The translations under genes and the position numbers were made by a program. A stretch of DNA of 64,000 nucleotides, from assembly GCF_000478985.1 (NCBI RefSeq), contig NZ_AWXB01000060.1, forward strand, positions 1-64,000, written 5' to 3'. Shown here piece after piece: positions 1 to 8,468 of the stretch (position 1 is its first letter; every line of letters starts with the position of its first letter). The stretch comes from Peptoniphilus sp. BV3C26 (GTDB lineage Bacteria; Bacillota; Clostridia; Tissierellales; Peptoniphilaceae). Below the pieces are notes generated by a model. It was not told where the DNA came from and did no database searches. It saw only the letters and a program-made list of their open reading frames with translations.

Positions 1-42
1 TATATATTATTATTCTTCTTATTCAGTAATTTATTTGACAAA

Positions 43-72
43 TAAAAAACCACCGTATAAAACGATGGTTTT
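43..72 (-). terminator. Terminator of the tryptophanase-transporter operon
   Basis: On the minus strand an AACCATCG / CGGTGGTT stem with an AT-rich loop is followed by a T-run. It lies just past the transporter stop codon. Confidence 0.75.
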
Positions 73-85
73 GAAAATTTTTTTA

Positions 86-1429
86 TCAACCTATTCCGCC
101 AAGCATTGCTCCTGCTATTAAAGCAGTAATAGCTGCTAATACGTAAACGTATTTTGCAAGAGGATAATACCATCCTCCTATTGGTTTTATTGTTCCTTCA
201 TTTACTCCATTAAGGGCAAATTCTTTGTCTGCTACCCATAGGAACATTATAGCTGCAAGAGCTGCTCCCAATGGACAAATGTAAATTGAAATAACGTCCA
301 TCCATTGTGATACTATTGCTTGAATTAAAATTGCAATTACACATCCTATTACATGTATAGCCCCTGTTGCAAGAGGTCTTGAAAAATTAAATTTTTCTTG
401 TAAATATGCAACTGGTGTTTCATAAAGATTGATTATTGAGCTTACTCCTGCAAAAAGAACGCAAACGTAGAAAATAATTCCTACTATTCTTCCTGCTGGC
501 ATTCCGTTTAATACGTTAACCAAGAATATAAACATAAGTCCCGGTCCTCCTGTATCAAGAGGTGCCTTGGCTGCTGCCATTGCAGGGATAATTACAAAGG
601 CTGCAAGAAGAGCTGCTATTGTATCAAATACTGCTACGTTTCTTGCTGAAGATGGTATTGATTCTTTTTTGCTTAAATATGATCCGTATATTACAGTTCC
701 ACTTCCTGCTACAGAAAGGGAAAAAAATGCTTGTCCAAAGGCAAATACCCATACTTTAGGATTTTTTATTCCTTCAGGATCTACTGTAAATATATATTTG
801 TAGCCTTCGCTTGATCCTGGAAGAGTAAAGATATAAATTCCAAGTCCTACAAAAAGTATAAAAAGTACAGGCATCATTATTTTGTTTGCCTTTTCAATAC
901 CGTTTGAAACTCCCAGTACCATTATTATAAAACTTACAATAATTGCTACAACAATCCATAAATTCGCTCCACCTGCAGTGGCTGTGGCTCCGAAAGTGGA
1001 TCCTATTACATCCATATCTTGTCCCATTTTAGCAAGATCTCCTGTAAAGGACATAAAAGTATATTTAAATACCCATGACATTACGCAGGTATATCCTATT
1101 GCAAGGGCAAGAGATCCAAGCACTGGTATAAGTCCTATAGTTTCTCCTATTGTTTTATTTCCAGTTCTAAGCTCTGTACATTTTCCAAAAGCTACTACTG
1201 AACCTGCTTGAGTACTACGGCCTAAGGCCATTTCAGTTATTACACCTGTAGAACCTATTAGTACTACAAATATAAAATAAGGTATTAAGAAAGTCATTCC
1301 ACCGTATGTAGAAACCAATATGGGGAATCTCCAAATATTTCCCATTCCAACTGCGGAACCTATACAAGCTAAAATAAAACCCCATTTAGTTTGAAATCCA
1401 TCTCTCTTTTTTACTGTATTATTTTCCAT
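86..1429 (-). CDS. tnaT: NSS-family Na+-dependent amino acid transporter, probably tryptophan (TnaT-like)
   Basis: The protein is a 447-residue multi-spanning membrane protein of the neurotransmitter:sodium symporter family. The N-terminus carries the family signature GSAVGMGNIWRFP (about residues 24-36), which forms the unwound TM1 and first sodium site; hydrophobic segments continue to the C-terminus, consistent with 11-12 TMs. It would couple inward Na+ flow to uptake of an amino acid across the cytoplasmic membrane. It lies 62 bp downstream of a tryptophanase gene on the same strand, the arrangement known for TnaT transporters, so tryptophan is the likely substrate. That assignment is from context; the sequence alone shows only the family. 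The start follows a good AGGAGA ribosome binding site. Confidence 0.9.
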   Translation of the reverse strand: MENNTVKKRDGFQTKWGFILACIGSAVGMGNIWRFPILVSTYGGMTFLIPYFIFVVLIGSTGVITEMALGRSTQAGSVVAFGKCTELRTGNKTIGETIGLIPVLGSLALAIGYTCVMSWVFKYTFMSFTGDLAKMGQDMDVIGSTFGATATAGGANLWIVVAIIVSFIIMVLGVSNGIEKANKIMMPVLFILFVGLGIYIFTLPGSSEGYKYIFTVDPEGIKNPKVWVFAFGQAFFSLSVAGSGTVIYGSYLSKKESIPSSARNVAVFDTIAALLAAFVIIPAMAAAKAPLDTGGPGLMFIFLVNVLNGMPAGRIVGIIFYVCVLFAGVSSIINLYETPVAYLQEKFNFSRPLATGAIHVIGCVIAILIQAIVSQWMDVISIYICPLGAALAAIMFLWVADKEFALNGVNEGTIKPIGGWYYPLAKYVYVLAAITALIAGAMLGGIG

Positions 1430-1455
1430 AAGGCTCTCCTTATTTAATATAGAGC

Positions 1456-1473
1456 CTCCCCTTTTAAGGGGAG
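1456..1473 (-). other. Intercistronic hairpin between tryptophanase and transporter
   Basis: CTCCCCTT/AAGGGGAG is a perfect palindrome in the 62-bp gap between the two genes. No T-run follows it on the minus strand, so it is more likely an mRNA processing or stability element than a terminator. Confidence 0.5.
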
Positions 1474-1491
1474 ATTAATTTTATTCATTTT

Positions 1492-3132
1492 TTACTTTTC
1501 TTCTTCACTTGGTGCATATGGTTCCAAGAATGCGTGGAAGTGACGCATTGGTAGATTATGACCTTTAACAATTTTTATGTTTGGAATTGAAGCTCTGTCT
1601 TCATAAAGAGCTTTTACAGCTGCTATTACATAATCCATATGTTCCTTGCTAAGTTGACTTCTGTTTATTGCAAATCTTACTACGTTAGCTACTTCTTTTT
1701 GTTGTTCCGGTGTCTTTAGATCATATTCCATTGAATAATTTCCAAGTTCAGCTGTTCTTATGCCATATCTACGAATCAATTCAACTGAAAAACCTTGACC
1801 CGCAAAAGTAAGAGGTCCACGTTTGTTGTCAAAGAATTCATCCATGTTTATATAAACTCCATGTCCACCTGCTGGAAGTACAACTCCCTTTACTCCTGCT
1901 TTATAAAGACCTTGAGCAAGATATTCACATTGTTTAACACGAGCGTCTAAATATTCAAATTTTGATGCTTCATAAAGTCCTGCTGCTAGTGCCATTATAT
2001 CACGACCACTCATTCCACCGTAAGAGTCATTACCGTAGCATGAAATTTGTTTAACTTTAAGTAGGATACCTACATCTGTTTTTACTGATCCATCTTCGTT
2101 AAAGTCTGAGAATTTCTTCCAAAATAATCCCTTATCTCTAAAAGCTAAAACTCCACCCATGTTTGCGTGGCCATCTTTTTTAAGAGAAGCTGTAAAGCCG
2201 TCACAATATGAGAACATTTCTTTAGCTATTTCGTTTATTGACTTATCTTGGTAGCCTTCTTCATTTACTTTAATAAAGTAAGCATTTTCAGCCCATCTTG
2301 CTGCATCAAACATATAAGGAATGTCATATTTGTGAGCTATTCTTGAACATTCACGAAGGTTTGCCATTGATACAGGTTGACCACAAATTGTGTTATTTGT
2401 AATAGTTGTATAAACTAAAGGCACATTTTCAGGTCCAAGTTTTGTAATTAACTCTTCAAGTTTTTCTGTATCCATGTTTCCTTTAAAAGGATTTCTTTCG
2501 TATTTACCACCTTCAGGAATATCCCATAATAATTCTTTATTATAAAGGTTTCTTGGAATAGAACCCATTTGTTTAATATTTCCTTCTGTTGTGTCAAAGT
2601 GACCGTTGGATGGAATTGTATATGTCTTTCCAGGTTCCCTACTATTTAAAATATTTCTTACAAGTTCAAAAAGTACTGATTCTGCAGCACGGCCTTGTTG
2701 GATGATAAATGTGTTTGGTCTTTCCATTTGAGCGGAACCTCCATTGAAAAGTCCCCCTTCATATTCGCAAAGATAGACTTCATCCATCATTTTTTCAACA
2801 TCTGTACAATCAGTTCTAACAAGGTCTATTATTCTTTTTTGATCATTTCCTCTTTCAAATACATCTCTAAAAGTATCTAAAAGAACATAATATCCCTTAT
2901 TTCTACCATATGATTCGTCTCCTAAGAACATTGCAGACCATTGCACATCAGTCATGGCAGTTGTTCCTGAGTCTGAAAGCATATCAATTGTAAGCATTCC
3001 TGCAGGAAATGCAAATTCATTGTAGTGAGTTGCTTTTAAAGCTCTTTCTCTTTGTTCAACAGTAACTTCCGGTATGTTCTTAGTGACATATGTATAAGAA
3101 CGTGGTGTCGGTACATTTAATTGGTACTTCAT
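1492..3132 (-). CDS. tnaA: Tryptophanase (PLP beta-eliminating lyase), long form
   Basis: Cleaves L-tryptophan to indole, pyruvate and ammonia using pyridoxal phosphate. At 546 residues it is about 80 longer than classical tryptophanases and tyrosine phenol-lyases (around 455-475), mainly through an insert at about residues 88-140. Visible active-site elements are QQGR (146-149), Asn246 before GQPVS, DAAR (276-279, the ring-nitrogen Asp and phosphate-side Arg) and SLKKD with K319 as the likely Schiff-base lysine. Two positions that separate the sister enzymes favour tryptophanase: FDTT at 179-182 has Asp where phenol-lyases have Thr, and ELG at 462-464 has Leu where phenol-lyases have the substrate-binding Arg. 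The downstream gene is a matching transporter. The ATG is preceded by GGGGG at 7 nt. No tnaC-like leader peptide with a Trp codon was found. Confidence 0.9.
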   Translation of the reverse strand: MKYQLNVPTPRSYTYVTKNIPEVTVEQRERALKATHYNEFAFPAGMLTIDMLSDSGTTAMTDVQWSAMFLGDESYGRNKGYYVLLDTFRDVFERGNDQKRIIDLVRTDCTDVEKMMDEVYLCEYEGGLFNGGSAQMERPNTFIIQQGRAAESVLFELVRNILNSREPGKTYTIPSNGHFDTTEGNIKQMGSIPRNLYNKELLWDIPEGGKYERNPFKGNMDTEKLEELITKLGPENVPLVYTTITNNTICGQPVSMANLRECSRIAHKYDIPYMFDAARWAENAYFIKVNEEGYQDKSINEIAKEMFSYCDGFTASLKKDGHANMGGVLAFRDKGLFWKKFSDFNEDGSVKTDVGILLKVKQISCYGNDSYGGMSGRDIMALAAGLYEASKFEYLDARVKQCEYLAQGLYKAGVKGVVLPAGGHGVYINMDEFFDNKRGPLTFAGQGFSVELIRRYGIRTAELGNYSMEYDLKTPEQQKEVANVVRFAINRSQLSKEHMDYVIAAVKALYEDRASIPNIKIVKGHNLPMRHFHAFLEPYAPSEEEK

Positions 3133-3294
3133 TATCTAACCCCCATATAATTAAAATAATACAACTTTTCTACAGAGGACCCCGGTTAAAAATTTGATAA
3201 AATTTTGATTAACACTTTATCGTTTGAAAATTTTTAATAAAATTTGTTTCAAATTAATGAGCGGACAGTACCCTAAGATAAATATTTTAAATTT

Positions 3295-3335
3295 ACCTCT
3301 ACAAAGAGGTTACCTCTTAAGCATTTATTTGTCAA
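3295..3335 (-). promoter_or_regulatory. Candidate regulated promoter of the tryptophanase operon
   Basis: On the minus strand TTGACA (3330-3335) is followed after 17 bp by a poor -10, TAACCT (3307-3312). The -10 lies inside three alternating half-sites, ACCTCT (3295-3300), AGAGGT (3305-3310) and ACCTCT (3312-3317). A weak -10 under a palindrome suggests control by a DNA-binding protein. The rest of the 309-bp gap 3133-3441 is an AT-rich untranslated leader of about 165 nt with a TTTGAAA/TTTCAAA inverted repeat near 3222-3253 and no recognisable riboswitch. Confidence 0.45.
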
Positions 3336-3412
3336 TGCAAATTATTTTTATTAATTTGATAGATTTCTTATTAAATTTATCTTTTATGTAAAGTTATTAT
3401 AAATATTTAAAT

Positions 3413-3439
3413 AAAAAACCCCAGCTTAAGCTAGGGTTT
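3413..3439 (-). terminator. Terminator of the TVP38/DedA-type gene
   Basis: AAACCCTAGC/GCTGGGGTTT stem followed by a T-run on the minus strand, immediately after the stop codon. Confidence 0.75.
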
Positions 3440-3441
3440 AA

Positions 3442-4110
3442 TTACCAAAATTTAAAAATACTGAATTTGTCTAAGGCAAATATTGTTCCTAAGGTGTAGG
3501 CAATCAAAGCAAATGGTTTTAAAAATATTAAAATCAAAGCAAAAGTTTTGATCCTCATCTTAGTAAGCCCCGCAAAAAGACACAATATGTCGTCCGGTGC
3601 TACTGGTGAAAAAATTGCAAGAGCAAATAAAGTGTTGAAATTTTTCTTTTCCAAAAAATCACCATATTTGTCAAAGTTTTTATCTCCTATAATTTTTCTT
3701 ACCATAGAGCTACCAAAATGTCTTGCAAGAAAAAAGTTTATAAAGCTTCCTATTAAAATGCCTATATAATTATAAAATGTTCCCTTTAAGGCTCCAAAGA
3801 TTATTACTCCAACTATTGATGTTATTCCGCCGGGTATTATGGGAATTACAACTTGTACAATTTGTACAATAATAAATATAATAGATCCCCAAACTCCAGT
3901 TGAATTTATATATTTTATAAGGTCTGATTTAGAGTTAAAAATTCCGGATTTATATCCCCAAACTCCAAAACCTATTATAAACAATAAACTTAGATAAAAT
4001 AAAATCTTTAATATTAAACTTTCTCTTTTTATATTTTTCACAGGATTTTTTGCCTTTGTTATAATTTTCTTAGCTTTTTTTACTTTAGGTGTTTCTTTTA
4101 AAACTTCCAT
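3442..4110 (-). CDS. TVP38/TMEM64 (VTT, DedA-like) membrane protein
   Basis: A 222-residue integral membrane protein with a lysine-rich cytoplasmic N-terminus (about residues 1-30) and a VTT/SNARE-associated domain. The GGITSIVGVIIFGALKG segment (about 94-110), GSFINFFLARHFG and the FSPVAPDDILCLFAGLTKM segment match the conserved re-entrant and helical parts of the TVP38/TMEM64 family, whose members are implicated in lipid scrambling or membrane homeostasis. The gene stands alone with its own terminator. A specific substrate cannot be read from the sequence. Confidence 0.8.
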   Translation of the reverse strand: MEVLKETPKVKKAKKIITKAKNPVKNIKRESLILKILFYLSLLFIIGFGVWGYKSGIFNSKSDLIKYINSTGVWGSIIFIIVQIVQVVIPIIPGGITSIVGVIIFGALKGTFYNYIGILIGSFINFFLARHFGSSMVRKIIGDKNFDKYGDFLEKKNFNTLFALAIFSPVAPDDILCLFAGLTKMRIKTFALILIFLKPFALIAYTLGTIFALDKFSIFKFW

Positions 4111-4207
4111 AATCCACCTCAGTATTTATTATATCTAAGAAAAATAAACTATATTTAAAGTAATAATTAAGATTTTATAAAGATTTTATGAAAAATATAA
4201 AAAATTA

Positions 4208-5818
4208 TTATTTTCCTGTTGCTTCTAATATTTCATAGTAGGCCCAATTGGATTTTTTAACATCCTTAAATGGATTTTCAGAAAATTTATCTATAAATGC
4301 CCTATCCGGTCTTCTTCCTTCCATTCTATTTATTACACTGGCAACTTCTTCACGTTTTATTCCTTGATCCGGTGCAAATTTCTTATCTGACCTGCCTGAC
4401 ATAAAGCCCCATTTAGCAACTGAATTTATTGCATTATAAGCCCAATGGTCTTCTTTTACATCACTAAAAGTCTTATCTGAAATTTGGTTAAGCTTTTTAA
4501 AATTCATTACTATTTGTGCAAACTCTGCCCTTGTAAGTTTTTTATTCGGTTTAAATGTTGAGTCTTTATAGCCTGCCATTATTCCATTTTTTTCCACATA
4601 GGCAACGGCATCAGCATACCACATTTCTTGAGATACATCTTTAAAGTCAGAATAATCTCCACTTGGCATAGTTTTGTTGCTTAAAAGGGCAAAAACTGCT
4701 GCAGCTTGAGCTCTTGTCATAGGTGCATAGCCTTTAAACTCATTTTTACTTACACCGTTCATATAAGGTTTCCTAAAAAATTTAATTGTTTCCAGAAGAT
4801 CGTTTGAAATTTTGTTAATTTCTTCCGGATTTTTGTCAGTTTTTACAAGTAAATATTCTCCTGTTGCAACTAAGGCTTTTATTTTAGCAAAGTTTTCCCT
4901 TGAAGCATCTTGAGGATTTAAATTTTTACCAGCATTTACAAGAATTTGTAAATTTTCAAGATCTCCCAAGTTTTTATTTTTTTTCATATTTACATCTTGA
5001 GGATCTTTTTTGTTTTTTTCATTTTCCTCACTTAATAAAAGATCTTTATCTAAAGATTTTTCTCTTACAACTACAAGAGCTTTGGCATTTGCCTTTTTTT
5101 CTACTTTATTTTCGTTCCAAGTTGCAAGGATGTTTATACTTGTGTTTTCTCCCTGTCTTGGAATATTTATTTTAAAATTTCCATCTTTATCAGAAAAGCC
5201 CTGACCTATTTTTTCTTTTGTTGAAATATCTATTTTTGCCATTGGATTTGTAGTTCCTACAACAAAATCAGAATCTGTATAGATGGTTTCAACTTTTATG
5301 CTTCCGTCTTCAACTTTTGTTTGAGATTGAAAGTTTTTTTGGTCTGTGTTTTCTTTTCCATCATTGTTCACACTTGTAACTATAATTGAGTTTTTAAAGT
5401 TTTCTACATTTGAAACGTTAGATTTTACCCTTGTTTTTATACCAACTTTAAGATTTTTTACTCCCTTTAAATAGCCTAAGTCATTTACTGAAAGAGTGGT
5501 TAAATATTGGGTGTTGTTTTTTACGGAGCTTGTTTTTAAATCAATTTTACCTTTTTCCCTTTGAGCTCCTCTCAAACTTATATCCTCTACGCTTAAATTT
5601 TTATCTGTTAGAACCGTTACTACAAAAGATTTATATATAGTTTCGTAGTTTTCCGGAAGATTTACATCTATATAATAATATAAATCCTCTCCTGCTTTTG
5701 CTGAAAGTTTTGCCGGTTGTTCAAGTATTACCTGAATTTCTTCTTTAGCAAATAGGTTTACCGGAAAACTTAAAATTATAAAAGCTAAACATATACAAAG
5801 TATTTTTTTAATTTTCAT
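4208..5818 (-). CDS. Secreted S-layer homology (SLH) domain protein
   Basis: The 536-residue protein starts with a signal peptide (about residues 1-25, ending LFAKE). The N-terminal 250 residues are predicted extracellular beta-rich modules, including a DKDGNFKINIPRQGENTSI segment like a carboxypeptidase-regulatory/Ig-type repeat. A charged linker follows, and then three SLH repeats from about residue 360, seen as FKDVSQEMWYADAVAYVEKNGIMAGYKDSTFKPNKKLTRAEFA and two relatives. SLH repeats bind pyruvylated secondary wall polymer, so this is a wall-anchored surface protein. The last repeat stops at YYEILEATGK, as in the two other SLH proteins of the window. What the N-terminal part binds is unknown. 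Confidence 0.88.
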   Translation of the reverse strand: MKIKKILCICLAFIILSFPVNLFAKEEIQVILEQPAKLSAKAGEDLYYYIDVNLPENYETIYKSFVVTVLTDKNLSVEDISLRGAQREKGKIDLKTSSVKNNTQYLTTLSVNDLGYLKGVKNLKVGIKTRVKSNVSNVENFKNSIIVTSVNNDGKENTDQKNFQSQTKVEDGSIKVETIYTDSDFVVGTTNPMAKIDISTKEKIGQGFSDKDGNFKINIPRQGENTSINILATWNENKVEKKANAKALVVVREKSLDKDLLLSEENEKNKKDPQDVNMKKNKNLGDLENLQILVNAGKNLNPQDASRENFAKIKALVATGEYLLVKTDKNPEEINKISNDLLETIKFFRKPYMNGVSKNEFKGYAPMTRAQAAAVFALLSNKTMPSGDYSDFKDVSQEMWYADAVAYVEKNGIMAGYKDSTFKPNKKLTRAEFAQIVMNFKKLNQISDKTFSDVKEDHWAYNAINSVAKWGFMSGRSDKKFAPDQGIKREEVASVINRMEGRRPDRAFIDKFSENPFKDVKKSNWAYYEILEATGK

Positions 5819-5863
5819 AGGAAGCCTCCTTTTATTATTATTATAATATCTTTTTAAACAAAA

Positions 5864-5882
5864 ATCCCCTTTTCAGGGGACT
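5864..5882 (-). terminator. Terminator after the broken SLH gene
   Basis: GTCCCCT/AGGGGAT hairpin with TTTTT following on the minus strand, just past the stop codon of the upstream SLH ORF. Confidence 0.65.
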
Positions 5883-5883
5883 T

Positions 5884-6785
5884 TTATATTTTTTTGTCTA
5901 TAATATCCATAAGTTGGCAAATAACTTCTTCTCTTGTAAGATTTTTTTCCGGATAAAATTTTCCTTTAGAAAGGGCAAATATTTTTTCTTCCACTGTATT
6001 TTCTACAGAAATTTTTGCAAAATCATTTAATTTTGAAATGTCTTTAATTTTATTTTTACTTTTTAAATTTTCTTTTAAGTTAAGGATTTTACTATAAACA
6101 ATGGCTCCTTCATATTTTTTAAGTTTCTTATTTGGATAAAATTTATTGTTATAGCCCTTTAATAAATCCAATTCATTTACTGCATTTGCCCACTTTGAAT
6201 CACAGTCTGAAAATGGGCTTTCCTTTTTGTGAACATGAATCCAATCTTTTTTTTCATATATTTTTACAAGAAGTTCTGCAAATTCTTCTCTTGTAATTTC
6301 TTTTTTCATATCACTTCTTACCTTGTCAGAAAGTATGCCCAGTTTTTGAGCTTTATCTAATTTTGCTTTTGCCCAATCACTGTAATTATTATATATTGGC
6401 ACTTCTCCAAGGGTTATGGAGTTTGAATATTGACTTTTGTTTTTTCCTATAAGATATCTTATTTTAATTTCATAGGCTTTGGCTTTTATTGAACTTTCAA
6501 TTTCTGCCTTTTTTATTTCAATTTTTTCTTTTTCATTTCCTTCTAACGCTTTTTTTAAATTCACACATTTTTTTGAATTTAAATCTTTTATATTTATTTC
6601 TAAATAAATTTCTTCTTTTTTTCGTTTTTTATAATTTTTTCATTGTTTTCAAAAGAAATAATATATGAGTCTTCTTCAGTTTCTCCTGAAAGTTTTTTCG
6701 GTCCTTCTATTTTTTCGCCTGCAAAGGCATTTGTGAATAAAAAAAGGACTGAAAAAATAAATATTAATTTTTTCAATCTTTTCAC
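5884..6785 (-). pseudogene. SLH-domain protein gene split by a homopolymer frameshift
   Basis: Two ORFs in different frames form one gene of about 300 codons. The 5' part (6600-6785) encodes a signal peptide (MKRLKKLIFIFSVLFLFTNAFA) and about 35 further residues. The 3' part (5884 to about 6595) encodes the mature protein with SLH repeats, seen as ITREEFAELLVKIYEKKDW and FYPEKNLTREEVICQLMDI. The break is at a run of seven A on the coding strand (T7 at 6616-6622). Adding one A restores the frame and reads EKKEEIYLEINIKDLN across the junction. A real inactivation, slippage-based phase variation and a sequencing error are all possible. The gene lies 5' of the intact SLH gene in the same orientation, with a terminator between them. 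Confidence 0.7.
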
Positions 6786-6884
6786 CTCAGGTTAATATTA
6801 ACATAAATTCATTAATTAAAACTATTTGTAACCGTTTTGTAATCTAATTGTAAACTATCTAACACATAAATTTTTCCAATAAAA

Positions 6885-6902
6885 AAAGCGCATCGAGCGC
6901 TT
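6885..6902 (-). terminator. Terminator of yceD-rpmF
   Basis: AAGCGC-TCGAT-GCGCTT hairpin followed by TTTTTT on the minus strand. Confidence 0.8.
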
Positions 6903-6919
6903 ATTTTTCTCGTGCGCAA

Positions 6920-7099
6920 TTAGTCCATTGCAATAACTTCTTTTCCGTCGTAGAATCCACAGCTTGGACACACTCTGTGTGGAAGTTTTGCCTCATGGCA
7001 GTTAGGACATTCAACTACAGTTACTTTGTTTAATCTGTATGAAGAAGCACGTCTTTTGTTTCTTCTTTGTTTTGAAGTTTTCCTCTTTGGTACAGCCAT
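6920..7099 (-). CDS. rpmF: 50S ribosomal protein L32
   Basis: A 59-residue basic protein starting MAVPKRKTSKQRRNKRR, the L32 signature, with a zinc ribbon formed by CPNC and CPSC (about residues 32-48). It is a structural protein of the large ribosomal subunit. The ATG at 7099 is chosen over a GTG two codons earlier because GAGGAGG lies at the right distance. It follows yceD by 2 bp, the usual yceD-rpmF pair. Confidence 0.97.
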   Translation of the reverse strand: MAVPKRKTSKQRRNKRRASSYRLNKVTVVECPNCHEAKLPHRVCPSCGFYDGKEVIAMD

Positions 7100-7101
7100 T
7101 C

Positions 7102-7620
7102 TCACACCTCCTCATTAAAGAGATTTAATAAATTCTTAAATCTGGGATCTACTTGGCTCTCATCCTTGCAATCACATGGTCCTTGATTTAAATCTTTACC
7201 ACATTTCGGGCAAAGTCCTTTGCAATCTTCTTTGCATAAAACTTTTCCTGGCATTGATGTGATTACTTGAGAAATAATGAGATCATCTAAAAAAATCCCC
7301 TCATCATTCATTGTAAAATATTCGGTCATTGCATCATCATCTATATTTCTTAAATCTTTTATAAAATAAGCTTCAAGTTTTGTTTTTACATGATTTTGCA
7401 TTTCTTTTAAACATCTGTCGCATTTTGTATTATACTCATATTCAATAAGTAAATCAAGTTTTAATTCATCATCTAAATTATACAGATGTCCCTTATATGA
7501 AATCGGAAAATTTATTCCAAGTCCATCTATATTATAGTCGCTTTCATTTTCTTTAAGGTCTCCTTCAAAGTTTAATATTCTATCTGAACTTTGCAAAAAA
7601 TCCTTTATACTGAGTATCAT
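7102..7620 (-). CDS. yceD: YceD/DUF177 family protein
   Basis: A 172-residue protein of the DUF177 family, which is nearly always found immediately upstream of rpmF and is linked to 23S rRNA processing or ribosome assembly. Cysteine pairs are visible at CDRC and in a C-terminal cluster (CKEDCKGLCPKCGKDL, then CDC), suggesting metal binding. The ATG at 7620 follows AGAGGTG at a proper distance; an in-frame GTG nine bases earlier overlaps that site and is unlikely to be used. Confidence 0.9.
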   Translation of the reverse strand: MILSIKDFLQSSDRILNFEGDLKENESDYNIDGLGINFPISYKGHLYNLDDELKLDLLIEYEYNTKCDRCLKEMQNHVKTKLEAYFIKDLRNIDDDAMTEYFTMNDEGIFLDDLIISQVITSMPGKVLCKEDCKGLCPKCGKDLNQGPCDCKDESQVDPRFKNLLNLFNEEV

Positions 7621-7690
7621 AAATATCACCTCTAGAAAAGCGCAATATACATTTTATCTTTTTTTAAAAAAAATGTCAAGATTACTATAT

Positions 7691-7716
7691 AAAAAATCCC
7701 GTCTTAAACGGGATTT
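7691..7716 (-). terminator. Terminator of the obg-ridA operon
   Basis: AAATCCCGT/ACGGGATTT stem with a T-run on the minus strand, right after the ridA stop. Confidence 0.8.
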
Positions 7717-7729
7717 TAATTAGCTTTAA

Positions 7730-8110
7730 TTAGCATTCAGCAATCATTTCAATTTCAATCATTGCATCCTTAGGAATTGCTGCAACTTGTACACAGCTTC
7801 TTGCAGGTTTATGTTCATTAAAATATTCTGCATATACTCCGTTTACCTTAGCAAAATCGTTAATGTCTTTTAAGAAAATATTTACTTTAATTACCTTATT
7901 TAAACTTGATCCTGCATTTTCAAGAATTGCCTTATTGTTTTCAAGACTTCTCTTTGTTGCTTTTTCTATTGATTCGCTTACAAGTTCACCTGTTTCTGGG
8001 CAAAGTGGAATTTGTCCTGATGTAAAAATAAAATTACCTACTTGAATTGCTTGTGAATAAGGTCCTACTGCTGCAGGTGCCTTGTCTGTGTGTAAAGTTT
8101 TAACGCTCAT
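7730..8110 (-). CDS. ridA: RidA family enamine/imine deaminase
   Basis: A 126-residue RidA/YjgF protein. It hydrolyses reactive enamine and imine intermediates released by PLP enzymes, for example 2-aminoacrylate from serine or cysteine. Family hallmarks include APAAVGPYSQAIQVGNFIFTSGQ near the N-terminus, the arginine in KPARSCVQV that contacts the carboxylate, and the C-terminal EIEMIAEC. A longer reading frame exists, but the ATG at 8110 matches the family start (MSVKTLHTDKAP) and has a GGAGG site. It overlaps the end of rsfS by 11 bp, so the two are probably translationally coupled. Confidence 0.93.
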   Translation of the reverse strand: MSVKTLHTDKAPAAVGPYSQAIQVGNFIFTSGQIPLCPETGELVSESIEKATKRSLENNKAILENAGSSLNKVIKVNIFLKDINDFAKVNGVYAEYFNEHKPARSCVQVAAIPKDAMIEIEMIAEC

Positions 8111-8459
8111 TGTTTTCCTCCTGATTTTTTTTAATTTCACCATTTTCCCAGAGCCTTTCAAGATTATAATATTCTCTTTCATCTCTGTGGAATACATGTA
8201 CTATTATATCACCGTAATCTAAAAGAATCCACCTCATGGAATTTCTACCTTCCTGATTGTCGGTGTCATAGCCGTTTTCACTCATTTTTTCTTCAATTTC
8301 ATCTGCAAGGGATTTTACCTGAGCTGATGAATTTCCACTTACGATTACAAAATAATCTGCAATTGAACTTAAATTTTTTATGTCTAAAACTTTTATGTTT
8401 ATACCTTTTTTCTCTTCACAGGAATCCGTAATAATTTTCAATTTTTCTTTAACGTCCAA
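8100..8459 (-). CDS. rsfS: Ribosome silencing factor RsfS
   Basis: A 119-residue Iojap/RsfS protein. Members bind L14 on the 50S subunit and block subunit joining under starvation. Conserved features are ADYFVIVSGNSSAQVKSLADEIEEKM, GRNSMRWILLDYGDIIVHVFH and EYYNLERLWE. It sits downstream of the LytR-CpsA-Psr gene in the yqeK-rsfS neighbourhood common in Bacillota. Confidence 0.95.
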   Translation of the reverse strand: MDVKEKLKIITDSCEEKKGINIKVLDIKNLSSIADYFVIVSGNSSAQVKSLADEIEEKMSENGYDTDNQEGRNSMRWILLDYGDIIVHVFHRDEREYYNLERLWENGEIKKNQEENNER

Positions 8460-8468
8460 ATGAACCTC

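Noticed and set aside
1456-1473. Terminator between tryptophanase and transporter
   Set aside because: The palindrome lacks a following T-run on the transcribed strand, and the two genes fit one operon.
3133-3300. tnaC-type leader peptide before tryptophanase
   Set aside because: The only short ATG frame is MGVR next to the tnaA start; no Trp codon and no Pro stall site are present.
7730-8197. Longer RidA reading frame with 29 extra N-terminal residues
   Set aside because: The extension is the rsfS coding region in another frame; the ATG at 8110 has a ribosome site and the family N-terminus.
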